Part shown: one piece after another, positions 15,290 through 22,948 of the stretch
Layout of the letters: each line of letters begins with the position of its first letter
How positions within the stretch are numbered: the stretch's first letter is position 1
Source of the DNA: Acidimicrobiia bacterium UBA4744
GTDB lineage: Bacteria; Actinomycetota; Acidimicrobiia; Spongiisociales; UBA4744
Direction: 5' to 3'
Length of the DNA: 23,030 nt
Assembly: GCA_002403855.1 (NCBI GenBank)
Contig: DHIO01000017.1
Span: forward strand, 8,260-31,289
Notes under the pieces: generated by a model
What the model was told of the DNA's origin: nothing
Seen by the model: only the letters and a program-made list of their open reading frames with translations
Database searches by the model: none
Made by a program: the position numbers and the translations under genes

Positions 15290-16345
15290 ATGAAAGCGCT
15301 CGTCGCCACGGGACCCAATGAGTTCTCCGTCCAGGAAGTAACGGAGCCGGAACCCGGGTATCGCGAAGTCCTGGCCCGCGTTCGGGCGGTGACCATCTGT
15401 GGAACCGACGCCCATCTCCTACGCGGCGACTACCCCGGGTTCTGGCCGCCCGGGTACCCGTTCATACCGGGTCACGAATGGGCCGGCGAGATCGTCGCGC
15501 TCGGGCCGGGGGCGGAGGACCTGGGCTGGTCCGAGGGTGATCGGATCGCCGGCACCTCCCACGATGCCTGCGGGGTGTGCCAGAAGTGTGTCGAAGGCCG
15601 GTACAACCTCTGTGAGAACTACGGCAAGGAGGGCCTGCACCGCCAGTACGGCCACAATTACCAGGGGGCATTTGCCGAATACGTCGTGCACGGGGTGAAG
15701 GCGATCTTCCACCTACCGGAGGAAATCGACTTCCCAACCGGTGCCACCCTCGATCCTGCTTCGATAGGTCTCCATACCGCCAACCGAGGGGGAGTACGAC
15801 CCGGAGACAATGTCGTGGTATTCGGACCTGGCCCGGTGGGGCTGCTGGCAGCAGATGCGGCGCTGACCCGCGGCGCGGCGAGAGTGATTGTGATCGGCAA
15901 GCCTTCCATTGATTGCGACCGGCTGGAGCTGGCCCGGAGTATGGGGTTCGAGGCCATCGACTACGAGGGGATCGATCCTGTCGAGGCTGTTCGGGAGTCA
16001 ACCGGCGGGCTGGGCGCCGACGTGATCCTCGATTGTGCCGGGGTACCCGAAACCTTCCAATGGAGTATCGCAGCCCTCCGCAAGGGAGGTAGATGCGCGG
16101 CGGTGGGGATCCCGGTCGAAGGGGTGGCGCTCGATCTCCAGGAACTCGTCCTCTACGAGAAGGAACTGGTCGGCGTGCGAGCCACCGCTGGTGAGATGCG
16201 TCATGTCATTCCGCTGGTTGCGAACGGGAGAATCAGAGTCAAGAAACTGATCAGCCATCGCTTCCCTCTGGAGGAGTTTGGTGAAGCACTCGACACGTTC
16301 AACGAACGTCGTGGTTGCGCTATGAAGGTGATCATCGAACCCTGA
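15290..16345 (+). CDS. Zinc-dependent medium-chain alcohol dehydrogenase
   Basis: A 351-residue MDR-family enzyme. Catalytic zinc ligands are Cys37 (TICGTDAH) and His62-Glu63 (PGHEWAGEI). The structural zinc site is Cys94, Cys97, Cys100 and Cys108 (CGVCQKCVEGRYNLC). The Rossmann motif is VVVFGPGPVGLLAADAA, after a conserved DPASIGLHTANRGGVRPGD. It resembles sorbitol/threonine dehydrogenase-type enzymes acting on secondary alcohols with NAD(P). The start is firm: AGGAGG at 15280-15285 with the ATG 4 nt later, only 8 bp after the cyclase stop. It probably oxidises an alcohol made in the same pathway. Confidence 0.92.
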   Translation: MKALVATGPNEFSVQEVTEPEPGYREVLARVRAVTICGTDAHLLRGDYPGFWPPGYPFIPGHEWAGEIVALGPGAEDLGWSEGDRIAGTSHDACGVCQKCVEGRYNLCENYGKEGLHRQYGHNYQGAFAEYVVHGVKAIFHLPEEIDFPTGATLDPASIGLHTANRGGVRPGDNVVVFGPGPVGLLAADAALTRGAARVIVIGKPSIDCDRLELARSMGFEAIDYEGIDPVEAVRESTGGLGADVILDCAGVPETFQWSIAALRKGGRCAAVGIPVEGVALDLQELVLYEKELVGVRATAGEMRHVIPLVANGRIRVKKLISHRFPLEEFGEALDTFNERRGCAMKVIIEP

Positions 16346-16365
16346 ACGCGACCTGAATCAGTCCT

Positions 16366-16842
16366 ATGACCTACACCGTTCTTCTTGTTTGTGCAGGCAA
16401 CGTCGGGCGATCGCCACTGGCCGAGGTGATGGCGAGGCGCTTCCTGGCGGAGGGGATGGGGGTGGACGACGGCGAGCTAGAGGCGAATGGGATTCGAGTT
16501 CTTTCTGCCGGCACCCTTGCGCCGCCCGGAGTCCAGGCATCGGCGCGCGCCGCCACCGTAGCCGAAGAAATCGGCATCACGATGGGCGTGCATCCGTCCC
16601 AACGGATCGATCAGCAGATGGCCGGCGAAGCGGATGTGATCTTCTGCATGGACGGCACCGTGCTCGACCAACTCGTCCGGATGGGCCTTGGTGCAAAATC
16701 CGAGCTGCTGGATCCATCCGGCAACCCGATTCCGGATCCGCGTGGGAAGGATCTGGATTTCTACCGGACGGTGCGAGACACCATTGCCGTTGCGCTGACC
16801 CAGAGAGTTCCGGAGATTCTCGCCGACGCCGGCAAAGTCTGA
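16366..16842 (+). CDS. Low-molecular-weight protein tyrosine phosphatase-family protein
   Basis: A 158-residue protein with the phosphate-binding loop CAGNVGRS (Cys9 to Arg15, CX5R) right after the first strand, and a DP motif with Asp124 (IPDPRGKD) near the C-terminus that would be the general acid. Both are diagnostic of the LMW-PTP/arsenate reductase fold. It is the last gene of the plus-strand run, 20 bp after the alcohol dehydrogenase. No good ribosome site is seen, so translation may be weak or coupled. It could dephosphorylate a protein or a small phosphate. A phosphatase in the same unit as a phosphohistidine protein and an HPr-kinase-like protein is suggestive. Confidence 0.8.
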   Translation: MTYTVLLVCAGNVGRSPLAEVMARRFLAEGMGVDDGELEANGIRVLSAGTLAPPGVQASARAATVAEEIGITMGVHPSQRIDQQMAGEADVIFCMDGTVLDQLVRMGLGAKSELLDPSGNPIPDPRGKDLDFYRTVRDTIAVALTQRVPEILADAGKV

Positions 16843-16881
16843 CCTACCGGACCAACCGTTCTCCCTCGACTCTGGAGATCC

Positions 16882-17718
16882 CTATCGCACCACCGGCGCC
16901 AGGTGCTCGGCGAACACCCCCAGCACCGCCGGGTCGTGGGGGGCCGGGAAGTGAGCGATGATGTGTTGGGCACCAACCTCCCGGTAGGCTGCGGTGAGCT
17001 GGGCAAAAGCCCCCGGCTCGATATCCGCCTCCGCCTTGACGGAGATCTCGATGTCGGCCGGGTCCCGCCCGAGTGCTGCGCAATGCGAATGCAGTACTTC
17101 GATCTTGTGTCGCAACTCCGCCGGCTCACCGTTGGGGAAGTTCCACTGGTCCGCCCAGCGGGCTGCGATGCGGAGTGTGCGCTTCTCGCCCTTCCCGCCG
17201 ATGACCAGCGGTGGGCGAGGCCGTTGGATCGGTTTGGGTTGGCACATGGCGTCGGTGAGCCGGTAGTGGCGCCCGCGAAAGGTGGTCCGTTCCTGAGTGA
17301 GGAGCCGATCGATCACCTCACAGGATTCCTCGAGTCGGTCGAAACGCTCCGGCCAGCGGGGGAGTGGGATTCCATAGGCGTGGTGCTCTTCCTCGCTCCA
17401 GCCTGCTCCCAGACCGATCTCCAGTCGCCCTCCGGAGGCGACGTCGAGCGTTGCCGCCATGTTGGCGAGTACGGCCGGGTGCCGGTGGGTATTGCCCGTG
17501 ACCAGCACCCCGAGCCGGATCCGCCGAGTCAATGCGGCCAGATAAGACAGCATGGTCCATCCCTCGAAACACGGTCCGGTGGGATCACTGAAGATTGGAT
17601 AGAAGTGATCGAACGTCCAGCCGGCCGAGTAGAGGTCGATACGATCGCCCTCGAGCCAGAAATCCCGCATGGGAGCCCACTCCGTGTGCTGGGGCCGGGT
17701 CTTGAATGAGACTCTCAT
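16882..17718 (-). CDS. LLM-class flavin-dependent (probably F420-type) oxidoreductase
   Basis: A 278-residue luciferase-like monooxygenase-fold protein. Visible landmarks are YSAGWTFDHFYP near residue 30, RIRLGVLVTGNTHRHPAVLA (66-85), RLEIGLGAGWSEEEHHAYG (98-116) and PPLVIGGKGEKRTLRIAARW in the second half. The GAGWxxxEHxAYG pattern is common in actinobacterial F420-dependent enzymes, but FMN use cannot be excluded. It is the last gene of the left-going operon, 34 bp after the MFS gene, and converges on the phosphatase gene with a 39-bp gap and no clear terminator. The substrate is unknown. Confidence 0.85.
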   Translation of the reverse strand: MRVSFKTRPQHTEWAPMRDFWLEGDRIDLYSAGWTFDHFYPIFSDPTGPCFEGWTMLSYLAALTRRIRLGVLVTGNTHRHPAVLANMAATLDVASGGRLEIGLGAGWSEEEHHAYGIPLPRWPERFDRLEESCEVIDRLLTQERTTFRGRHYRLTDAMCQPKPIQRPRPPLVIGGKGEKRTLRIAARWADQWNFPNGEPAELRHKIEVLHSHCAALGRDPADIEISVKAEADIEPGAFAQLTAAYREVGAQHIIAHFPAPHDPAVLGVFAEHLAPVVR

Positions 17719-17752
17719 GGATCGCCTTCAAGAGTGTAGGGAGGAAGGGGGT

Positions 17753-18958
17753 TCATGGCACCGACCGGGTGGCAGGAAGAGCGGCAGTGCGGCGGCTTCG
17801 TACGTACAGCATCAGGACCGCAGCTATCGCCAGGGTCCCGGTGATTGTCCACCAGGCAGTCCCGTAGGACATGGAGTCGGCCAGCCACCCGAAGGCGGCC
17901 GGTCCCAGTGCTGCTCCGACGAGTTTGCCGACCTGGGTTATGCCGGTGGCGGCGGCCGGAGCTCGAGGATTGTCCTTGACTATCGCAAAGGTGAACAGAC
18001 CCGACCAGCCCCATCCGGCCGCGAACGCCACGAGTCCTCCCACGAAGAGCCCGGCGTCGTCTCCCAGATTCAGCACGATCACCCCGGTTGCCCCTATCAG
18101 CAACATGGTGGCGACGGCCAGAAGATCGGATTCTCGCTTGCGATCGATCAACCAGCCGGCAATCACCCGGACGGTGATTCCCATAACGCTTCCGGCCGCC
18201 AGCAGGTATCCGGCAATCCCTTCCTCGATTCCGATGTCGACCGAATAGCTGACGATGAACGACGCCAGGGCGTCGATCCCGCCGATACCGAGCCCTACCG
18301 CGATGGAGAGGATCACCAGCAGCCGAAGTTCGGTTGAGGGTCGCCGCGACCCGGTTTGGTCTGCCACCGGGCCCGGACCGGTGGCGAAGCGATAGTCCGG
18401 GGCGGGAACCGCCAAGGCCGTAGCCAGCGCCAGGAGGGCGCCACCGAAGAAGGCCCAGCGCCATCCAATGGTCAGAGCAATTGCGGGCACGGCTAGGCCG
18501 CCCAGGAGGGTCGAGGTTGGGACTGCGGCGTGTTTGAGCCCGTAGAACAACCCGTACCGTTCGACGGGCACGCAGCGAGCCACGGCCAGATTGGCGGCCG
18601 GGTGACCCAGTGCCACGGCCACACCTGCCGGCACGAATATCGCTGTGAGGCCGGCGGCCGATTGGGCCAGCCACCCGGTGGCGGCCAGCGACGCTCCGGC
18701 CAGCAGCGCAGCGACCTTCAGGCCCTTTGACCAGCCCCACCGTTCGACGAGGGCCCCCATCGGAGCTGAAGCAATTGCGGCCGATCCGAAGAAGACACCC
18801 AGCGCGATGCCGAGCCCGGTGAGCGACATTCCGATGTCGGTGCGGATCTGCACCGCCATACCGGCCGTCATGAACCCGGTCAGAATGGCAACCGTATCCG
18901 TGGCCATCCCGGACGCCACCGCCCGCCAGCCGATCGGTGAGGTGGCGGGTCCGGCCAT
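17753..18958 (-). CDS. Major facilitator superfamily transporter
   Basis: A 401-residue membrane protein with about twelve hydrophobic segments, split by a polar loop near residues 195-220. The short loop with ALVERWGWSK after segment 2 is the MFS motif-A position, and GWLIDRKRES is its repeat in the second half. It is of usual length for the family. It lies between the metallo-beta-lactamase-fold and LLM genes in a common transcript and so is likely to move a substrate or product of the pathway. The specificity cannot be read from the sequence. Confidence 0.88.
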   Translation of the reverse strand: MAGPATSPIGWRAVASGMATDTVAILTGFMTAGMAVQIRTDIGMSLTGLGIALGVFFGSAAIASAPMGALVERWGWSKGLKVAALLAGASLAATGWLAQSAAGLTAIFVPAGVAVALGHPAANLAVARCVPVERYGLFYGLKHAAVPTSTLLGGLAVPAIALTIGWRWAFFGGALLALATALAVPAPDYRFATGPGPVADQTGSRRPSTELRLLVILSIAVGLGIGGIDALASFIVSYSVDIGIEEGIAGYLLAAGSVMGITVRVIAGWLIDRKRESDLLAVATMLLIGATGVIVLNLGDDAGLFVGGLVAFAAGWGWSGLFTFAIVKDNPRAPAAATGITQVGKLVGAALGPAAFGWLADSMSYGTAWWTITGTLAIAAVLMLYVRSRRTAALPATRSVP

Positions 18959-19000
18959 CGGGTTTCCTATCGGTCCGGACGCGACCGGATCTCAACCAGA

Positions 19001-19012
19001 CCGAGGCCTCGG
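19001..19012. other. Perfect 12-bp palindrome between the MFS and MBL-fold genes
   Basis: CCGAGGCCTCGG in the 64-bp gap, about 10 bp downstream of the hydrolase stop on the minus strand. It could be a small processing hairpin or chance; there is no T run. Confidence 0.2.
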
Positions 19013-19022
19013 CTCCCCCAGC

Positions 19023-19874
19023 TCACGCGGTCAGTTTGTCGTAGAGCGATCCGGCGTTGTACTCATTGATGTAGTCCATCATGTACTCCTGGCCGATGTC
19101 GACCGGGTACCGGTCCTTGAAGTGGACTCGCTCGACGGTCTCCTCACGGGACCATCCTTTGGCGACCGCCACCGCCACCGCCGTCTTCCATTCGAGCAGC
19201 ATCGATCGTTGATCGTCGAGGGCCGCTTTGGTCGTAACCGGACCGTGGCCGGGGATCAAATGATCCACGTCGAGTTGCCGGATGGTTTCGAGGGCCGCCA
19301 GCCACTGGTCGACGTTCGAGGTCATCAACCAGGTTTGGCACTGGTTGAAGATCGTGTCGCCGGTGAAGACCGCTCGCTCTTCCGGGACGTAGACGGCTAT
19401 CTGCCCGGGTGTATGGCCCGGCGTGTGGATCAGTTCGAACGTATGACCGCCTACCCGCAGGGTCAGGTTGCCGGTGAAGACGAGTTGCCCCTTGTTGGGA
19501 TCGGCGTAGTACACCTCTCGATCCGGGAACAGTGCCTCTCCCTCCGGGTCATCGGTGGGAAGGGCTTCCGCCGCATAGGCAAACGGGTCGAGTTCCGGTC
19601 CGACGACCATGAAGTTGTCGTAGACCCCCTGATGATGTGCGACGGTGCCGGCACCCTTGAAGAAGTAGTTCCCGAAGATATGGTCGACGTGGTGCTCGGT
19701 GTTGATCACATAGCGGATGGGACCATGCGATTCTGCTTCCTCCCGCAGCGCCACGGCTTTGGTCGGGAGTTGGCCGGTGTCGATCACGACGACCCCGTCG
19801 GAGGTGACCACGTAGCTGTAGTTGCACCCCCGCACCTTGGTTTCCGTGAAGATGGTGGGCGTCACATTCTCCAT
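19023..19874 (-). CDS. Metallo-beta-lactamase-fold hydrolase with a variant metal site
   Basis: A 283-residue MBL-fold protein. The metal motif reads TEHHVDH (59-65): the second histidine, Asp64 and His65 are in place, but the first position of HxHxDH is Glu60. The other ligand segments are normal: HTPGHTPGQIAVYVPEERAV with the TGDTIF loop, and LIPGHGPV. The Glu variant occurs in some environmental MBL proteins and may still bind two metals. The function could be thioester, lactone or ester hydrolysis; antibiotic resistance is not implied. The start is well fixed by AGGAGG 8 nt before the ATG. It follows the SDR gene by 18 bp in the same operon. Confidence 0.88.
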   Translation of the reverse strand: MENVTPTIFTETKVRGCNYSYVVTSDGVVVIDTGQLPTKAVALREEAESHGPIRYVINTEHHVDHIFGNYFFKGAGTVAHHQGVYDNFMVVGPELDPFAYAAEALPTDDPEGEALFPDREVYYADPNKGQLVFTGNLTLRVGGHTFELIHTPGHTPGQIAVYVPEERAVFTGDTIFNQCQTWLMTSNVDQWLAALETIRQLDVDHLIPGHGPVTTKAALDDQRSMLLEWKTAVAVAVAKGWSREETVERVHFKDRYPVDIGQEYMMDYINEYNAGSLYDKLTA

Positions 19875-19892
19875 GAACTGGCCTCCTGATGG

Positions 19893-20678
19893 CTATTGGG
19901 TGGCGGTCAAGCCGCCGTCGATGGTCAGAATCTGTCCCGTTACAAACGCCGACGCCTCGGAACAGAACAACAGGACGGGACCGAGGAGGTCCCTCGTCTC
20001 TCCCACGCGGCCCAGCGGGACACGGTTGACGATTGCCGCCTTGAAGTCCGGGTCGTCGAGGAGCATCGCCACCTGGGGAGTGTCGACAAAGGTCGGGGAG
20101 ATAGCGTTGACGGTGATGCCGTGCTTGGCCCACTCGGTGGCCCACTGGCGGGTCAGCGAGTCGATCGCACCCTTGGCTGCGACGTACGCTGAGTATCCGG
20201 CATTGATGCCGAGTTGACCGCGCACGGAAGAGATGTTGACGACCTTCCCTCCTTGCCCGCCTTCGATCATGGCTCGCACCGCGGCCTGCGTGGCGAGCAA
20301 CGTGGTCCGCAGATTCAAATCGAAGATCCAGTCCCACTCGGGAACGGGGTAGTCCTCTGCGTCGAACAGGACCTTGCCGGCCCCTCCACCGATGGCGTTG
20401 ATGACGATGTCGAGCCGGCCGAAGTGGTCGACCGTTTCAACCACCGCCCGGTCGGCGTCTTCCTTTCGGGTGAGATCGGCAGCGATCGCCAACGGTTGCG
20501 ACCCCGCCTCCCGCATCCGGCTGCAGGTTCTCGCCAGCCCGTCGCCATCGCGGTCGACAACCGCTACCTGGGCCCCGGCTTCGCACACCCCGGCCGCCAG
20601 GGTGGATCCGATGCCGCCGCTGCCACCGGGGATGAAGGCGACCTTGCCGTCCAGTCTGAACATGTCTGTTGGGCCCAT
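19893..20678 (-). CDS. Short-chain dehydrogenase/reductase (SDR)
   Basis: A 261-residue classical SDR. The cofactor loop is PGGSGGIG (17-24, with PGG in place of TGG), followed by VVDRD, which favours NAD. Also present are NAIGGGAG (94-101), the catalytic Ser near 150-151 (NISS), Tyr165 and Lys169 (YVAAK), and the C-terminal TGQILTIDGGL. It is of the gluconate 5-dehydrogenase or 3-oxoacyl reductase type. The ATG at 20678 has GGAAAGGA upstream; a second ATG five codons later is possible. It lies 30 bp after the transketolase C-half gene and likely makes or consumes the keto compound used by the transketolase. Confidence 0.92.
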   Translation of the reverse strand: MGPTDMFRLDGKVAFIPGGSGGIGSTLAAGVCEAGAQVAVVDRDGDGLARTCSRMREAGSQPLAIAADLTRKEDADRAVVETVDHFGRLDIVINAIGGGAGKVLFDAEDYPVPEWDWIFDLNLRTTLLATQAAVRAMIEGGQGGKVVNISSVRGQLGINAGYSAYVAAKGAIDSLTRQWATEWAKHGITVNAISPTFVDTPQVAMLLDDPDFKAAIVNRVPLGRVGETRDLLGPVLLFCSEASAFVTGQILTIDGGLTATQ

Positions 20679-20708
20679 GTCTTTTCCTTTCCGGGCCGGC
20701 CCGGTTGG

Positions 20709-21650
20709 CTACGTAACAAACTCTCGTATTGCCTCGGCTGTCTTCCGGGGCGAGATACCGTACTTCTCGAGGAGGGCATCGTTGGGGCCGGATTCGCCGA
20801 AGACGTCCTGTAGCCCATGCCTCTTCATGGGTAGGGGAGCGTGTTCGGCCAGCGTTTCGGCGACCGCTCCACCTAGCCCACCGACAATCGTGTGTTCCTC
20901 GGTGGTCACCACCCGGCCCGTTGCCGTGGCGGCGCCGGCCACCGCGTCGACGTCGAGAGGCTTGATGGTCGGGAGGTGCACCAGGTGCACGCTGATTTCT
21001 TCACCGGCAAGGATCTGGGCCGCCTCGAATGCCCGGGAGGTCTGGGTCCCGGTGGAGAACACCGTCACGTCGGTTCCTTCCCGAATGGTGACGGCCCTAC
21101 CGACCTCAAATCGATAGGTGTCGTCGAACAGAATCGGAGAATTGGGCCGCGTCAGCCGCAGGTACACCGGCCCCGGATAGTCGATGATGGCGGCCAGTGC
21201 CTGCCGGGTTTCGATCTCGTCCACCGGGGCGACCACGGTCATGTTGGCCATCGCTCGCATGATCGAGATATCGTCGAACATCAGGTGGGTCTTGCCGGTC
21301 ATTCCGGCCAGCAGGCCCGCATAACCGGCCATCAACTTCACATTGAGCTTGGGTTGGGCAATCAGCACCCGGATCGAATCGTGGGCGCGCGACACAATGA
21401 AACAGGAGAAGGTGCTGACGATCGGGACCAATCCGAGTGTCGCCATCCCAGCGGCCATGCCGAGCATGTTCTGTTCGGTGATGCCCATCTGGAAGAACCG
21501 TTCTGGGTGTTCGTCTTCGAATATGTCGGTGCGGGTCGAGCTGCCGGTGTCACCGTCGAGCACGACGATTCGCGAGTCCGAGCGGGCGAGTTCGGCGATC
21601 GTCTCGCCGAAGGCGACCCTCAAGGCCTTGCCGGGAGCGAGCGCAGTCAT
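20709..21650 (-). CDS. Transketolase, C-terminal half (pyrimidine-binding and C domains)
   Basis: A 313-residue protein covering the second half of a transketolase. It has LDGDTGSSTRTDIF (31-44), the catalytic Glu59 in GITEQNMLGMAAGMA and the later LPTIKPLD and TTEEHTIVGGLGGAVAE. Split transketolases work as alpha2beta2 complexes with the N half, here encoded just upstream with ATGA overlap. Such pairs often belong to specialised sugar, keto-acid or sulfo-sugar routes rather than to the pentose phosphate pathway. No dedicated partner enzyme for a known route is seen, so the ketose is unknown. Confidence 0.92.
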   Translation of the reverse strand: MTALAPGKALRVAFGETIAELARSDSRIVVLDGDTGSSTRTDIFEDEHPERFFQMGITEQNMLGMAAGMATLGLVPIVSTFSCFIVSRAHDSIRVLIAQPKLNVKLMAGYAGLLAGMTGKTHLMFDDISIMRAMANMTVVAPVDEIETRQALAAIIDYPGPVYLRLTRPNSPILFDDTYRFEVGRAVTIREGTDVTVFSTGTQTSRAFEAAQILAGEEISVHLVHLPTIKPLDVDAVAGAATATGRVVTTEEHTIVGGLGGAVAETLAEHAPLPMKRHGLQDVFGESGPNDALLEKYGISPRKTAEAIREFVT

Positions 21651-22519
21651 GCTCCACCCCCTTCGCTAGCACCGAGTTCGTCCATGGCGATGGCGAACTC
21701 CTCGTCGGTAGGCACTCGGCTGTGCCACTTGTAGTTGCCTTCCATGTACGAGACGCCCTTGCCCTTGATCGTGTGGGCCACTACCGCCACCGGACCTCCC
21801 GGTGCGGCGCGGGCCTGATCCATGGTGTCCAAGAACGCCTGGACGTCGTGGCCGTCGACCTCGAGCACCTGCCAGCCGAACGCCTTCCAGCGGTCGGCCA
21901 GCTGGCTTCCGGTGTAAGGGGTGATGCGCTCGGACGTGGTCTCGCCCCGCCAGCCGAACTGTTGGAGTTTGTTGTGGTCGATGATGGCGATCAGGTTGTC
22001 GAGTTGGTAGCGATTGGCCACGTGAGCGCCTTCCCAGACGATGCCTTCGTTGCACTCGCCGTCACCGAGCATGACGAAAGTCGTGAACCCGCGCTGCTGG
22101 ACCCGAGCACCGAGAGCGATCCCCAGTGCAGCAGCGAATCCGAGACCCAGCGACCCCGACGACATGTCCACGCCGGGGGTGACGGTCATGTCGGGGTGTC
22201 CCTGCAACCTGGAGTTGATGGCATCGAAGGTCTGCAGCTCCGCAACGGGGAAGTAGCCGCGCATCGCCATGATCGTGTACAGCGCGATCGAGCTGTGGCC
22301 CTTGGAGAGTACAAAACGGTCGCGATCCGGCCAATCGGGTTCTTCGGGCCGGATGTTCAAGACCCGAAAGTAGAGGGCGGCCAGCATGTCGGCGGCCGAG
22401 AAAGGCCCGCCCACATGGCCGCCTTTGGCGTGCGCAACGGCTTCGAGGATGTGGATCCTGGCTCGGCGGGCGATGTCGGCGATATCGGCGGCGCTGTACT
22501 GCGGGCGGGTCTGGGTCAT
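21647..22519 (-). CDS. Transketolase, N-terminal half (thiamine diphosphate-binding)
   Basis: A 290-residue protein. It has KGGHVGGPFSAADMLAALYF (32-51), LSKGHSS (71-77), the thiamine diphosphate motif GDGECNEG (152-159) with the partner Asn183 in DHNKLQ, and HTIKGKGVSYME near the end. The histidines that contact substrate and cofactor (35, 75, 108) are present. The ATG at complement 22517-22519 is chosen because GAAGGAGA precedes it and family similarity begins there; a longer frame extends upstream across the cupin gene but has no support. The stop overlaps the C-half start by 4 bp, so equal synthesis of the two halves is likely. Confidence 0.93.
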   Translation of the reverse strand: MTQTRPQYSAADIADIARRARIHILEAVAHAKGGHVGGPFSAADMLAALYFRVLNIRPEEPDWPDRDRFVLSKGHSSIALYTIMAMRGYFPVAELQTFDAINSRLQGHPDMTVTPGVDMSSGSLGLGFAAALGIALGARVQQRGFTTFVMLGDGECNEGIVWEGAHVANRYQLDNLIAIIDHNKLQQFGWRGETTSERITPYTGSQLADRWKAFGWQVLEVDGHDVQAFLDTMDQARAAPGGPVAVVAHTIKGKGVSYMEGNYKWHSRVPTDEEFAIAMDELGASEGGGA

Positions 22520-22523
22520 GCTG

Positions 22524-22531
22524 TCTCCTTC
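22524..22531 (-). promoter_or_regulatory. Ribosome binding site that fixes the transketolase N-half start
   Basis: GAAGGAGA on the minus strand, 4 nt before the ATG at 22519. It rules against the longer in-frame extension that overlaps the cupin gene. Confidence 0.55.
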
Positions 22532-22536
22532 GCTGC

Positions 22537-22902
22537 TCACTCCTCTTCTTCGTACGAGCCCGGCACGACCGGGGGAGAGAAGGAGGTGACCATCTCGAGC
22601 GGGTCGGGACCATGCGAGACGGTTTGGTGGTGTAGACCGACCGGGATGTACACGCAGGTGCCGGGCTTCAGCACGGCAGTACCCTCGGGGGTGACCAACT
22701 CTCCGTGTCCGGAGACGATGTAGATCACTTCCTCCTGAGAGGGATGAACATGCCCTTCCGGTGCCGAGTCGGGTGGAAAGACGGAGTATCCGATGGTCAG
22801 GTTCTTGGCGTCGTTGATCGCCGGCCCGATGTAGTGGTACCAGTCCCTGCCGGGTAGCTCGAAAACCTCTGCCTCTTCTCTGGTGACCGCTCGCAGTTCC
22901 AT
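22537..22902 (-). CDS. Small cupin-2 domain protein
   Basis: A 121-residue single-domain cupin. Motif 1 is GHVHPSQEEVIYIVSGHGEL (50-69) with His51, His53 and Glu57 or Glu58 as metal ligands, and motif 2 includes PVGLHHQTVSHG with His91 or His92. GGAGG lies 6 nt before the ATG. It is the first gene of the left-going operon, 17 bp before the transketolase N half and about 30 bp downstream of operator site 3. Such cupins can be sugar isomerases, dioxygenases or binding proteins. Next to a split transketolase, an isomerase or binding role for the same sugar or keto acid is plausible but not shown. Confidence 0.88.
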   Translation of the reverse strand: MELRAVTREEAEVFELPGRDWYHYIGPAINDAKNLTIGYSVFPPDSAPEGHVHPSQEEVIYIVSGHGELVTPEGTAVLKPGTCVYIPVGLHHQTVSHGPDPLEMVTSFSPPVVPGSYEEEE

Positions 22903-22934
22903 CCGGCGCCTCCAAGACTCGACAAAAGCACGGA

Positions 22935-22948
22935 TAATCGATTATCGA
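22935..22948. promoter_or_regulatory. Operator site 3 of the island regulon (TAATCGATTATCGA)
   Basis: This copy has the longest palindrome, GATAATCGATTATC (22933-22946), a perfect 14-bp dyad. The 14-mer from 22935 is identical to sites 1 and 2. It is about 30 bp upstream of the cupin start and overlaps the predicted -10 element of that operon. Confidence 0.75.

Noticed and set aside
17715..18995. Minus-strand frame of about 426 codons overlapping the MFS gene in another frame
   Set aside because: It is rich in Arg and Gly with no membrane pattern; the other frame encodes a clear MFS protein.
19023..19874. Beta-lactam resistance gene
   Set aside because: The fold alone does not imply it. The metal site is atypical and the context is catabolic.
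18645..19889. Plus-strand frame of about 414 codons opposite the MBL-fold and MFS genes
   Set aside because: It is an antisense shadow of two genes with good motifs and ribosome sites.
22520..22915. N-terminal extension of the transketolase N half by 132 codons
   Set aside because: It overlaps the cupin gene in another frame, whereas the ATG at 22519 has a good ribosome site and matches family starts.
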